A stretch of 64,000 nt of DNA from assembly GCA_027485915.1 (NCBI GenBank), contig JAIXQA010000022.1, positions 124,001-188,000 on the forward strand, written 5' to 3'. Under the pieces are notes generated by a model. The model had not been told where the DNA came from, ran no database searches, and saw only the letters and a list, made by a program, of their open reading frames with translations. Made by a program: the position numbers and the translations under genes. Shown here piece by piece: positions 31,384 through 42,566 of this stretch. This stretch comes from Alphaproteobacteria bacterium (GTDB lineage Bacteria > Pseudomonadota > Alphaproteobacteria > Caulobacterales > Aquidulcibacteraceae). Positions within the stretch are counted from its first letter, which is position 1. Each line of letters begins with the position of its first letter.

Positions 31384-33411
31384 ATGGCGCTCGATCACGA
31401 CCCCCGGCTCTCGTCAGGACCAACCGGTCCTGCCCCCGAAGGTCAGCGCCCGCCGTCTGCGCCGCCATCACTGGCGCAAATGTCAACAACGGTCGCTTCG
31501 CGCTCGCTTAATCCAACCACTGCAGCAGACCTAATTGCCCAAGTTCAAAATGGCTTGGTCGCTGCCGGTGTTGGTCGAGACGATGCCGAGGCGCAGCGCA
31601 AAGCATTTGAACGCCGCGCGACCGAACAACCGACAGAGCGGATGATCGGCCGGGTGACTTTTTGTAACGGTGCCCGAGCAACTATTTCCACCATGGCCGA
31701 TAATTTGAGCGAAGCGTCATCGGACTTTTGGTCGGTAGGCCGCTTGATTTCTATCACGGTTGGCAGAGTGCGTGTTGTCGCACTTGTTTATGAGATGAGT
31801 ACCGACAACTCTGTCTGGAAATCGAATGAATCCAATGCCGTCAGTGTCCAAGTGGAATTGATGGGTGAGATTTCAGAAGATGCCCATGGACAGACCCGAT
31901 TCCATCGCGGTGTTTCGCGTTATCCCCAAGTTGGGGCCGTCGCACACAAAATCCGCGCCCGCGACCTCGAAGTTATGCATGATTTGGGTGATCGTAAGTC
32001 CGTTGAAGTTGGCCGTCTGTCACAAAATGCCGACATTCCCGCGACGATCAGCGTGAATGACCTCTTGACCCGCCACTTTGCGGTAGTGGGGACAACCGGG
32101 GTTGGTAAGTCTTGCTCGCTGACACTTCTGGTCCGGCAATGTTTGAGCGTGAAGCCAGACTTGCGGGTGATTATCCTTGATCCACATAATGAATTCGCCG
32201 GAGCTTTCGGCAACTTGGCGCATGTCTTTGATTCAACGACTTTGGAATTGCCTTTCTGGCTGTTCCGATTTGAGGAGTTGGAAGACGTCATCTTCCGCGG
32301 CAAAACAATTCCCGAAGAGGCAGAGATTTTGCGAGAAGTTCTGGCGCAAGCCAAAACCAACTTCCAAAACGAGAAGAATGGCGCAACAGCAGCGGGCCTC
32401 GTTCGTAAAGCATTGGACGTCGGCGGCCTGAACGCAGATAGCCCGATGCCGTACCGTATGTCGGAATTGTTCAAGTTGATCGACGAGAATATTGGTCTCT
32501 TAAGCCCGCGTCATGAACGCCATCACTTGAAGTCGTTGCGCGTTCGTCTGGATGCGCTGGTCAATGACCCGCGGTATGGCTTTATGTTCACACGCGGTGG
32601 GGCTGAAGATAATTTTGCCCCGCTTTTGGCGCGCTTGTTCCGCTTGCCAGCCGAAGGCAAGCCCGTCTCTATCATGAACTTGGCAGGCCTGCCGTCTGAC
32701 GTAACCAATGCGGTGGTGTCGGTATTGGCGCGCCTGTGCTTTGACGTTGCCTATGCCAGCGAAGGCCAATTGCACGTGTTGTTGGTGTGCGAAGAAGCAC
32801 ACCGCTATGTCCCGCAAGATCCAAATGCAGGCTTCATCCCAACCCGGCGGGCCATTGCGCGAATTGCGAAAGAAGGCCGGAAATACGGCTGTTCTATTGC
32901 AGTTGTATCGCAGCGCCCCGGTGAACTTGATCCCACAATCTTGTCACAATGCTCGACCGTCTTTGCCATGCGTCTGGCCAATGATCGAGATCAAGAGATC
33001 ATCCGTTCGGCTATTGCTGATTCCAGCGGTTCAACCATTTCGTTCCTGTCTGCCCTCGATAATGCTGAGGCCATTGTGTTTGGGGAAGCTGTGGCGACAA
33101 CCATGCGCTTTAAGTTCACCTACCAAGAACCCGCGAAACTTCCCCGCGCGGCTGGGACCGACATTACTGACCCAGTCGCCAATGCGCGCAAAACAGGCGA
33201 GGCCGACCCTCGTCTCCTTGCAACCCGCCTGCGCGGGATGCGTGAGTTGGAAAAGCCACCTCAACCAACCATGTTGGCTGAGGCCTCATCACAACAAAAA
33301 CTCGCGGCCGCTGCCGGTATCTCTGCCGGTCTCGGCACTCCTGGCCTTCGTCCGCTGACATCCACCGCCGGCACGCCTCTGCAGCGTCCAACAAACGGCT
33401 TGCGGACCTAG
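31384..33411 (+). CDS. HerA/DUF87-like ATP-binding protein
   Basis: Walker A VVGTTGVGKSCSLTLLVRQ, LDPHNEFAGAF, Walker B LHVLLVCEEAHRYVP, sensor SQRPGELDPTILSQCSTVFAMRL; start set at ATG 31384. Confidence 0.85.
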   Translation: MALDHDPRLSSGPTGPAPEGQRPPSAPPSLAQMSTTVASRSLNPTTAADLIAQVQNGLVAAGVGRDDAEAQRKAFERRATEQPTERMIGRVTFCNGARATISTMADNLSEASSDFWSVGRLISITVGRVRVVALVYEMSTDNSVWKSNESNAVSVQVELMGEISEDAHGQTRFHRGVSRYPQVGAVAHKIRARDLEVMHDLGDRKSVEVGRLSQNADIPATISVNDLLTRHFAVVGTTGVGKSCSLTLLVRQCLSVKPDLRVIILDPHNEFAGAFGNLAHVFDSTTLELPFWLFRFEELEDVIFRGKTIPEEAEILREVLAQAKTNFQNEKNGATAAGLVRKALDVGGLNADSPMPYRMSELFKLIDENIGLLSPRHERHHLKSLRVRLDALVNDPRYGFMFTRGGAEDNFAPLLARLFRLPAEGKPVSIMNLAGLPSDVTNAVVSVLARLCFDVAYASEGQLHVLLVCEEAHRYVPQDPNAGFIPTRRAIARIAKEGRKYGCSIAVVSQRPGELDPTILSQCSTVFAMRLANDRDQEIIRSAIADSSGSTISFLSALDNAEAIVFGEAVATTMRFKFTYQEPAKLPRAAGTDITDPVANARKTGEADPRLLATRLRGMRELEKPPQPTMLAEASSQQKLAAAAGISAGLGTPGLRPLTSTAGTPLQRPTNGLRT

Positions 33412-33553
33412 TCGGGCTGCAGATACTGCGCACAATTGCGCGATCTTCCCTAAGGTGACGGCTTTCCGTTCACGTAAACTTGCTTATGTTGCTCCCGAAC
33501 AAACAGACGGTAGCGGGTCAGCCGTTGCTGCGACCTTGGGAGGCACACGTCAC

Positions 33554-34669
33554 ATGAATTTCGATTTTTCTGACGACCAAAAATATCTGAAGGAACAGGC
33601 GCGCAAGTTCTTGTCCGAACAATCCAGCATGGCTGTGGTTCGGGCTGTCTTGAACGATGAGCAAAAGTCCCATGACGCAAACCTCTGGAAGGCTATTGCG
33701 GAAATGGGCTGGCTTGGGGCTGCCATTCCAGAAGAATATGGCGGCTTGGGCTTGGGTGAACTTGAGCTTTGCGTTTTGGCAGAAGAAATGGGTCGCTCGC
33801 TCGCACCTGTGCCTTGGGCCTCTACCGTGTATTTTCTTGCCGAAGCCATCAAAATTGCTGGCACAGAAGCCCAAAAATCTGCCATTCTCCCGAAACTAGC
33901 CGAAGGTGGCGTGATTGGCTGTGTGGCGGCCTCGGAAGGCCCAGGCGAGCCTCGCGCCGCAACGCTGAAAACGGTGTTTGATGGCACCAGTGTGACCGGC
34001 ATAAAAGTGCCTGTGACAGATGGCGACTGCGCCACCCACGCTTTGGTGTTGGCTAAGCATCAAGAAGGCACATCCTTGGTGATTGTGGACCTTGCCGGGG
34101 CAGGGGTCGAAGCCAAAAGCATCAAGACGTTTGATCCAACCCGTTCGCACGCCACCCTGACCTTTACCAAAGCGCCAGCCCAGCTTTTGGGGGAAGCCGG
34201 TGATGGCGAATCCTTGCTTCAGCGCATCTATGATCGCGCGGCGGTGCTGCTGGCGTTTGAACAAATTGGCGGCAGCCAAGCCTGCCTAGATATGGCCACC
34301 GATTATGCCAAAGGCCGCTATGCGTTCTCGCGTCAGATTGGCAGTTTCCAAGCAATCAAGCATAAATTGGCCGATATGTATGTCGCCCTCGAAATCGCCC
34401 GATCGAACGCTTTCTATGGGGCTTGGGCCTTGAGCAGCGACGCTCCTGAATTGCCATTGGCCGCAGCCGCTGCCCGGATTGCCGCCTGCGACGCTTATTA
34501 TTTGGCGTCGAAGGAAAATATCCAGACCCATGGTGGCATGGGCTTTACGTGGGAAGTGGATTGTCACCTGTATTATCGCCGCTCCAAGCTCTTGGCAGTG
34601 CAGGCCGGTGCGCCATCTCTTTGGAAAGAAAAACTCGTCCGCCGCCTTGAAATGCGCAACGCGGCCTAA
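33554..34669 (+). CDS. acyl-CoA dehydrogenase family protein
   Basis: MNFDFSDDQKYLKEQARKFLSE; EEYGGLGLGELELCVLAEEMGR; QTHGGMGFTWEVDCHLYYRRSK; start ATG 33554. Confidence 0.9.
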   Translation: MNFDFSDDQKYLKEQARKFLSEQSSMAVVRAVLNDEQKSHDANLWKAIAEMGWLGAAIPEEYGGLGLGELELCVLAEEMGRSLAPVPWASTVYFLAEAIKIAGTEAQKSAILPKLAEGGVIGCVAASEGPGEPRAATLKTVFDGTSVTGIKVPVTDGDCATHALVLAKHQEGTSLVIVDLAGAGVEAKSIKTFDPTRSHATLTFTKAPAQLLGEAGDGESLLQRIYDRAAVLLAFEQIGGSQACLDMATDYAKGRYAFSRQIGSFQAIKHKLADMYVALEIARSNAFYGAWALSSDAPELPLAAAAARIAACDAYYLASKENIQTHGGMGFTWEVDCHLYYRRSKLLAVQAGAPSLWKEKLVRRLEMRNAA

Positions 34670-34692
34670 AACTTGGATGGATGGAGAGACTC

Positions 34693-35925
34693 ATGGACTT
34701 CAATGATACCCCAGAAGAAGCAGCCTTCCGCCAACGCGCTCAGGCCTTCTTAGCAGCCCATGTCCAGCCAAAAGCTGGCCAAACCGAAAGCCTGCAAAAG
34801 CGCTTGTCCGACAAGGAATATATGCTGGCAGCCAAAGCCTATCAAAAGGCAAAGGCTGAAAACGGCTTTGCTGGCATCACGTGGCCAAAGGAGCAGGGCG
34901 GGCAGGGCTTAGCACCAATTTTCTCGGTTATCTTCGGCCAAGAAGAAGGCAAATTTGATGCCCCCGCAGGGCCTTTCACCATTGGGCTTGGCATGTGTGT
35001 GCCCACGGTGATTGCCTTCGCAACGGACGCCCAGAAAGAACGCCATGTTGGTCCAGCCCTGCGTGGCGAAGAAATCTGGTGCCAACTCTTCTCAGAACCC
35101 TCAGCAGGTTCCGACGTTGCAGGCCTCAAAACTAAAGCTGTTCGCGATGGCGATGATTGGGTGATCAATGGCCAGAAGGTTTGGACCTCGGGCGCGCATT
35201 ATTCCGATTGGGGCATTGTGCTCGTTCGCACCAATGCCGACAAAGCCAAGCACAAGGGCCTGTCGATGTTCTTCATCGACATGAAGAGCCCCGGCATTGA
35301 AGTCCGCCCCATCCACCAAATGTCGGGTGGGTCCAACTTCAACGAAGTCTATTTCACGGACGTGCGTGTTCCCAACAGCCAGATGCTCGGCGGGGAGGGC
35401 AATGGCTGGTCTGTTGCACTGGTCACGTTGATGAATGAGCGTCTGGCAGTTGGGGGAAGCCCTGGGCCAGATTATAAAGAGATTTTTGAGTGGGCTAAAA
35501 CTATGCCTGGTCAAGATGGTGGCACCTTGGCTGAAGATCAAAGCTTCCGCCAAAAGGTGGCCGATTGGTTTGTAAGGGCTGAAGGCTATAAACTAGCCAA
35601 ATTCCGCACCATGACGGCTTTGTCCAAAGGTCAGACACCCGGGCCCGAAAGCTCAATTGGCAAAATCATCACGGCCAACCAGCTCCAAGACATCACGCAT
35701 AATGCGATGGAAGCGATGGACCATTTCGGGATCATCACCGATGCGGCTTATGCGCCATCTGAAGGTGTTTTCCAGCAGAGCCATATGTGGGCAGCAGGTC
35801 TGCGGATTGCTGGTGGAACCGACGAAATTTTGAAAAATATCATCGCAGAGCGTATCTTGGGACTGCCCGGCGATGTGCGCGTCGACAAGGATGTCGCCTT
35901 CAAGGATTTGCCAAGCGGCCGCTAA
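34693..35925 (+). CDS. acyl-CoA dehydrogenase family protein
   Basis: FSEPSAGSDVAGLKTKAVRDGDDWVINGQKVWTSGAHYSDWGIVLVRT; RIAGGTDEILKNIIAERILGLP. Confidence 0.92.
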   Translation: MDFNDTPEEAAFRQRAQAFLAAHVQPKAGQTESLQKRLSDKEYMLAAKAYQKAKAENGFAGITWPKEQGGQGLAPIFSVIFGQEEGKFDAPAGPFTIGLGMCVPTVIAFATDAQKERHVGPALRGEEIWCQLFSEPSAGSDVAGLKTKAVRDGDDWVINGQKVWTSGAHYSDWGIVLVRTNADKAKHKGLSMFFIDMKSPGIEVRPIHQMSGGSNFNEVYFTDVRVPNSQMLGGEGNGWSVALVTLMNERLAVGGSPGPDYKEIFEWAKTMPGQDGGTLAEDQSFRQKVADWFVRAEGYKLAKFRTMTALSKGQTPGPESSIGKIITANQLQDITHNAMEAMDHFGIITDAAYAPSEGVFQQSHMWAAGLRIAGGTDEILKNIIAERILGLPGDVRVDKDVAFKDLPSGR

Positions 35926-35952
35926 GCTTGGTGGGCTCTAGCCCAAAAATTG

Positions 35953-35986
35953 AAAGCCCGCTTCCCCTTGGGGTGGCGGGCTTTTT
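35953..35986 (+). terminator. Rho-independent terminator after acyl-CoA dehydrogenase
   Basis: AAAGCCCGC TTCCCCTTGGGGTG GCGGGCTTTTT: 9-bp stem followed by T5. Confidence 0.85.
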
Positions 35987-35996
35987 GATTTCGTGA

Positions 35997-37556
<1,560 letters not shown>

Positions 37557-37561
37557 GCCTC

Positions 37562-38041
37562 GTGGCCATACGGCGCTTGTCACGCGAGGATTTTGCGTGG
37601 GTCATTGCCCTTGGTAATGCCAATCAAGTCGAAACCGGGCCTTTGGATGAAGACCGTTTGACGCTTTTGGTTGGGGCTTCTTACCTCAGCCAAGTGGCGG
37701 AGCCTGATTTGGGCTTTCTGATCACCTTCATCCCGACTTCGACCTATGACAGTCCAAATTTTGTCTGGTTTGTCGAGCGGATGGCCAATTTTGTCTATGT
37801 GGACCGCATTGTTGTGGCCGCGCATGCTCGCGGGCAGGGCATTGCCCGACGCTTCTATGAGGGCCTGTTTGCAAGTGCAGAGGCAGAAGGCTATGAGCAG
37901 GTCGTATGCGAGGTCAATTCTGATCCGCCTAACCCGATTTCCGATCAATTCCATGCCGCTCTTGGCTTTACTCCCGTCGGGCAAGCAACTTTGTCCAATG
38001 GCAAAAGCGTGACCTATCTGTCGCGTTCCTTGAAAGTTTAA
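37562..38041 (+). CDS. GNAT family acetyltransferase
   Basis: IVVAAHARGQGIARRFYEGLFASAEAEGYEQVVCEVN acetyl-CoA motif; GTG start. Confidence 0.8.
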   Translation: MAIRRLSREDFAWVIALGNANQVETGPLDEDRLTLLVGASYLSQVAEPDLGFLITFIPTSTYDSPNFVWFVERMANFVYVDRIVVAAHARGQGIARRFYEGLFASAEAEGYEQVVCEVNSDPPNPISDQFHAALGFTPVGQATLSNGKSVTYLSRSLKV

Positions 38042-38045
38042 TCTC

Positions 38046-39371
38046 ATGCGCCCCGGTGCCCGTGCCCAAGCCGCCATTGAAGTTTTGACCGATGTCGAAG
38101 TCCGCAAACGCCCGCCGGCCGATGTGCTGAAGGATTGGGGCTTGAGCCATCGGTTCGCAGGCTCAGGCGACCGGGCACAAATTGGCGATATCGTGTTTGG
38201 TGCTTTGCGCTGGAAGGCCTCTAGCGCTTTTCGCATGGGGGTCGATGATCCTCGCGCTTGGGTCTTGGGTGCATTGCGTTGGGGCTTTGGACGCAGCGCC
38301 GAAAGTCTCGAAAAAGACGCCTATGAAGAAACCCATGCTTATGGCCCGTTGACGGAGGCTGAACGCAAAGCCTTAGCTGAAGCAACCCTCGACGGTGCAC
38401 CAGATCATGTGCGCGGCGATTATCCAGAGTGGCTCGATGCAAGCTTTGGGCGCGTCTTGGGCGATGAGCGGGCAGCAGAAGGGGCGGCCTTGGCTGCGCC
38501 CGCACCACTTGATTTGAGGGTCAATCGCTTGAAAGCGCGGCCAGATACGGTGCTGGCGGACTTGATGTCCTCCACCCAATTGAAAGTCCGTGAAGATGGC
38601 AGCCCGTCGGCCTTCCTCACCCCATGGTCGCCAGACGGTATTCGCATCCCGTGGCAACAAGGACGGACCTTCCCGTGGGCCAAGGAAGAGGCCTTTGTGA
38701 AGGGTGGCTTTGAAGTCCAAGATGAAGGCAGCCAATTGGCCGCCCGCTTATCGGGGGCCAAGCCCGGCATGCAGATTGCTGACGTTTGCGCTGGCGGTGG
38801 TGGTAAAACCTTGGCGCTCGCCGCCCTCATGGAAAATAAGGGCCAACTCTATGCCTATGATGTCGACAGCCGTCGCCTTGCCAATTGTCATGAGCGCATC
38901 GAGCGGGCAGGGGTACGTAATTGCCAAGTTCGTACGCCAAAGCGCGATCAAGACGTTTTGGGCGACTTGCATGGCCTGATGGACATTGTGTTCATCGACG
39001 CGCCCTGCACGGGCTCTGGCACCTGGCGCCGCGCCCCGGACTCAAAATGGCGGTTGCGTCCCGGTGCGTTGGAAAAGCGCCAACAAGAACAAGCACTCGC
39101 ACTGGCATTAGGCGCGCCTTTGGTCAAGCCTGGTGGCCGGCTTTTGTATGTTACCTGCTCGATCCTGCCCGAAGAAAATGAGGACAGCATCACCCGCTTC
39201 TTGGCCGCCAATCCCGCCTTTGCACCGGTCAACCCAACGACTTTAGTAGCCGATGCGGGGCTGCCAGGTCTCTTGGCCCATTGCCACAAAGCAGGCCCCG
39301 GCTTGCAGATGACCCCCTTGGCGACCGGCACGGATGGCTTCTTTATCTGTGCGATGACGCGGGCGGTATGA
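38046..39371 (+). CDS. RsmB/NOP2-type rRNA (cytosine-C5) methyltransferase
   Basis: VQDEGSQLAARLSGAKPGMQIADVCAGGGGKTLALAALM; DAPCTGSGTWRRAPDSKWR; LLYVTCSILPEENED. Confidence 0.92.
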   Translation: MRPGARAQAAIEVLTDVEVRKRPPADVLKDWGLSHRFAGSGDRAQIGDIVFGALRWKASSAFRMGVDDPRAWVLGALRWGFGRSAESLEKDAYEETHAYGPLTEAERKALAEATLDGAPDHVRGDYPEWLDASFGRVLGDERAAEGAALAAPAPLDLRVNRLKARPDTVLADLMSSTQLKVREDGSPSAFLTPWSPDGIRIPWQQGRTFPWAKEEAFVKGGFEVQDEGSQLAARLSGAKPGMQIADVCAGGGGKTLALAALMENKGQLYAYDVDSRRLANCHERIERAGVRNCQVRTPKRDQDVLGDLHGLMDIVFIDAPCTGSGTWRRAPDSKWRLRPGALEKRQQEQALALALGAPLVKPGGRLLYVTCSILPEENEDSITRFLAANPAFAPVNPTTLVADAGLPGLLAHCHKAGPGLQMTPLATGTDGFFICAMTRAV

Positions 39372-39394
39372 ACAGCCTATCCTAACCTGCTTGC

Positions 39395-40339
39395 TTGACC
39401 AATAGCGGGGATGTGCGACAAAGACGGCAAGTTTCAGAAAGACCGCATATGGGCGTTCGTCATGCGCAGAGCCCTGCGAAGGCAAACTCTGCGATCCAGA
39501 TCAGGCAAGTATCGCCACACCCAAGTTTGCGCAGCATTGTCGCATCCTTTGGGGAACGTCGGGCTGACTTTAATTCGATTAATGTCATTCGCGCCTTAAA
39601 TGCCCGACCTGATCAATTCATCGAGTTCTACTTTCGCGAGCCCTATCTCGTAAGGGAAAAAGGTTCAGGCTTTAGCGCCACACCGACGAGCGTGCTGGTG
39701 GGGGTGACCAGTGCACCGGGCAAGGATTTGGGTTTTGTTGGCCAGATCGAGACCTTCACGATACGCTTTCAGCCAACCGGACTTGCCCGTCTGTTTGGTC
39801 TGACCATGACCGAGTTCGTGGATCAGGGATTGGCGTTCACAGACGTGCTGACGAAGCAAACCCCAGCCTTGGAAGCAGCCTTGGCCAAAAGTGAAACGTT
39901 TGAAGAAAGGGTGGCCATTGCGCAGGCTTGGATCGCGGGCTGGCTTGACCAATCTCGGCCGTTTGATGAAGTCGACCATATTGCCCGCTTGCTTGTCAAA
40001 ACCGGTGGCAAAGTCAGCATTAGTCGTTTGGCAGATCGGGCGGGCTTGAGTGCGCGCCAATTGCAGCGGCGTTTTCTGCGTGATGTTGGCGTGACGCCTA
40101 AATTCTATGGACGGTTGACCCGCTTCGATGCAGCTTTGGCGATGCGCAACCGCCAGCCTGACCAGACTTGGGCCCATATTGCAGCAGAGGCCGGTTATGC
40201 CGATGAAGCACATTTATCGCGTGAGGCGCGCGCGCTTTGCGGCATGACGCCCCAGACGTTTGCCACCAAGATGGACGCAATTTCCACTTTTGCAGTTGGT
40301 GGCCCAGACATGTCCGATTTGTTCAAGTGTGCCATCTGA
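39395..40339 (+). CDS. AraC family transcriptional regulator
   Basis: C-terminal HTH KVSISRLADRAGLSARQLQRRFLRDVGVTPKFYGRLTRF...WAHIAAEAGYADEAHLSREARALCGMTPQTF; alternative ATG at 39449. Confidence 0.88.
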   Translation: MTNSGDVRQRRQVSERPHMGVRHAQSPAKANSAIQIRQVSPHPSLRSIVASFGERRADFNSINVIRALNARPDQFIEFYFREPYLVREKGSGFSATPTSVLVGVTSAPGKDLGFVGQIETFTIRFQPTGLARLFGLTMTEFVDQGLAFTDVLTKQTPALEAALAKSETFEERVAIAQAWIAGWLDQSRPFDEVDHIARLLVKTGGKVSISRLADRAGLSARQLQRRFLRDVGVTPKFYGRLTRFDAALAMRNRQPDQTWAHIAAEAGYADEAHLSREARALCGMTPQTFATKMDAISTFAVGGPDMSDLFKCAI

Positions 40340-40377
40340 TGCGTGCCTAAAGTGATGTCACTCATGGGAGGCACATC

Positions 40378-40920
40378 ATGCTTAGACGACATCTTTTGGC
40401 ACTTATGGGCGTAGTTGGAGGAATGGCGATGTCACAAACAGCTCAAGCGGCACCTCAGATTTTATCTGCCAGCGATGAGACGGCAATCCGTACTGCCATT
40501 TCTAATTATGAGCATCTTTGGAATATCAACGATCTTGACGGCATGGGTAGGCTTTATGCGCCTGATGTCCATTGGGTAAATGTAAAGGCCATGCATTGGC
40601 AGGGGTTTGAAGAAGTAGACCGCGCCCATCGGGTCTATTTTGACCTGATGTTCAAAGGCGTTCAGCAAAAATTATTGGCCGTGGAGTCCCTGACCCTGAT
40701 TGCCCCGACCGTCGTTGTGGCCGTTGTCCATTGGCACATGGATGCGTTTAAGACCCCAAGCGGGGATATGGCCCCACCCCATGAGAGCCGCATGACCTTG
40801 GTTTATGTCAAGCTGGGCGAGGGCTGGAAGATCGCGCATGGCGCTAATATCGACGTCGATGCGCAGGCTGCTCGCTTTGATCCGATCCGCGGTGCAGCCA
40901 TGCAAGGGCGCAAGCCCTAA
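40378..40920 (+). CDS. Secreted SnoaL-like/DUF4440-type protein
   Basis: Signal-peptide-like N-terminus; NYEHLWNINDLDGMGRLYAPDVHWVN...HESRMTLVYVKLGEGWKIAHGAN. Confidence 0.7.
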   Translation: MLRRHLLALMGVVGGMAMSQTAQAAPQILSASDETAIRTAISNYEHLWNINDLDGMGRLYAPDVHWVNVKAMHWQGFEEVDRAHRVYFDLMFKGVQQKLLAVESLTLIAPTVVVAVVHWHMDAFKTPSGDMAPPHESRMTLVYVKLGEGWKIAHGANIDVDAQAARFDPIRGAAMQGRKP

Positions 40921-40982
40921 ACACTGTTGGCACACGGCGTAGGGGTCTTTCCCCTGCGCCCGCATCCCGCTAAACCGCAGCG

Positions 40983-42545
40983 ATGACGCAAGCGACCCAC
41001 GAACACATCCTCATCATCGATTTCGGCTCTCAAGTAACCCAACTGATCGCACGACGGGTGCGAGAGGCGGGCGTCTATTGCGAGGTTCATCCCTATAATC
41101 GCGCGCAAGCAGTCCTGGATGCGGGCTATGATCCCAAGGCGATCATTCTTTCGGGGGGGCCTGCCAGTGTGTGTGAAGCAGGTTCGCCGCGTGCCCCGCA
41201 AAGCGTCTTCGAATTGGGTATCCCCATTCTCGCCATCTGCTATGGCCAACAAACTTTGGCGACTCAATTGGGCGGTATTGTTGAAAGCGGTCATGCGGCT
41301 GAATTTGGGCGTGCCGACGTTGAGATTTTGGCCCCCAGTGCCCTGTTTGAGGGCGTTTGGGAAATGGGTGGTCGTTATCCGGTTTGGATGAGCCATGGGG
41401 ATCGCGTCACCCAATTGCCCGAAGGCTTTAGTGTTAAAGCCACCAGCGAGAATGCACCCTTTGCGGTCGCAACAGATGAGGTGCGGCGGTTCTACACGGT
41501 GATGTTCCACCCTGAAGTCGTGCACACGCCGGACGGTGCCAAGCTCATCCACAATTTCGTGCGAAAGATCGCAGGACTGCGAGGCGATTGGACTATGGCG
41601 GCTTTCCGAGAAGAAGCCATCGAGCGTATCCGCGCGCAAGTGGGCAGTGGTAAGGTTATTTGTGGCCTCTCCGGTGGGGTAGATAGCTCGGTTGCTGCCG
41701 TTCTGATCCATGAGGCAATTGGCGATCAATTGACTTGTGTCTATGTCGATCACGGTCTGATGCGGGCAGGGGAAAGCGACCAAGTCGTCTCGCTATTCCG
41801 CGATCATTACAATATCCCCTTGATCCATGCTGATGAAAGTTCGCGTTTCTTGGGCGCTTTGGCTGGAGTTAGCGATCCAGAGACCAAGCGCAAAACCATC
41901 GGCAAGCTTTTCATCGATGTATTTGAAGAAAAAGCGCGCATGGTGGGCGGTGCCAGCTTCCTTGCCCAAGGCACGCTCTATCCCGATGTGATTGAGAGCG
42001 TCTCCTTCGATGGCGGCCCATCTGTCACGATCAAGAGCCACCACAATGTGGGCGGCTTACCAGAGCGGATGAATTTGAAGCTGGTTGAGCCTTTGCGCGA
42101 ATTGTTTAAAGACGAAGTGCGCGCGCTCGGGCGAGAGCTTGGCTTGAATGAAGCCTTTGTTGGCCGACACCCGTTCCCGGGCCCGGGCCTTGCAATCCGA
42201 ATTCCAGGCGAGATCACGCAAGAAAAGGCCGACATCTTGCGCAAGGCAGACGCCATCTATCTGGAAGAATTACGCAATAATGGCCTCTATGACACGATCT
42301 GGCAGGCCTTCGCTGTTCTTTTGCCCGTCAAGACGGTGGGCGTCATGGGCGACCATCGCACCTATGACCATGTGTGTGCACTGCGCGCTGTAACGTCTAC
42401 TGACGGCATGACCGCCGACTTCTTCCCGTTTGACATGGCCTTCTTAGGCCGGGTTGCAACCCGCATCGTCAATGAAGTTAAAGGTATCAACCGTGTGGTC
42501 TATGACGTGACGTCAAAACCGCCCGGCACGATTGAGTGGGAGTAG
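40983..42545 (+). CDS. guaA: GMP synthase (glutamine-hydrolysing)
   Basis: [53 protein letters not shown] end. Confidence 0.97.
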   Translation: MTQATHEHILIIDFGSQVTQLIARRVREAGVYCEVHPYNRAQAVLDAGYDPKAIILSGGPASVCEAGSPRAPQSVFELGIPILAICYGQQTLATQLGGIVESGHAAEFGRADVEILAPSALFEGVWEMGGRYPVWMSHGDRVTQLPEGFSVKATSENAPFAVATDEVRRFYTVMFHPEVVHTPDGAKLIHNFVRKIAGLRGDWTMAAFREEAIERIRAQVGSGKVICGLSGGVDSSVAAVLIHEAIGDQLTCVYVDHGLMRAGESDQVVSLFRDHYNIPLIHADESSRFLGALAGVSDPETKRKTIGKLFIDVFEEKARMVGGASFLAQGTLYPDVIESVSFDGGPSVTIKSHHNVGGLPERMNLKLVEPLRELFKDEVRALGRELGLNEAFVGRHPFPGPGLAIRIPGEITQEKADILRKADAIYLEELRNNGLYDTIWQAFAVLLPVKTVGVMGDHRTYDHVCALRAVTSTDGMTADFFPFDMAFLGRVATRIVNEVKGINRVVYDVTSKPPGTIEWE

Positions 42546-42566
42546 AGGAAGGGTTTAACTTCCCGC

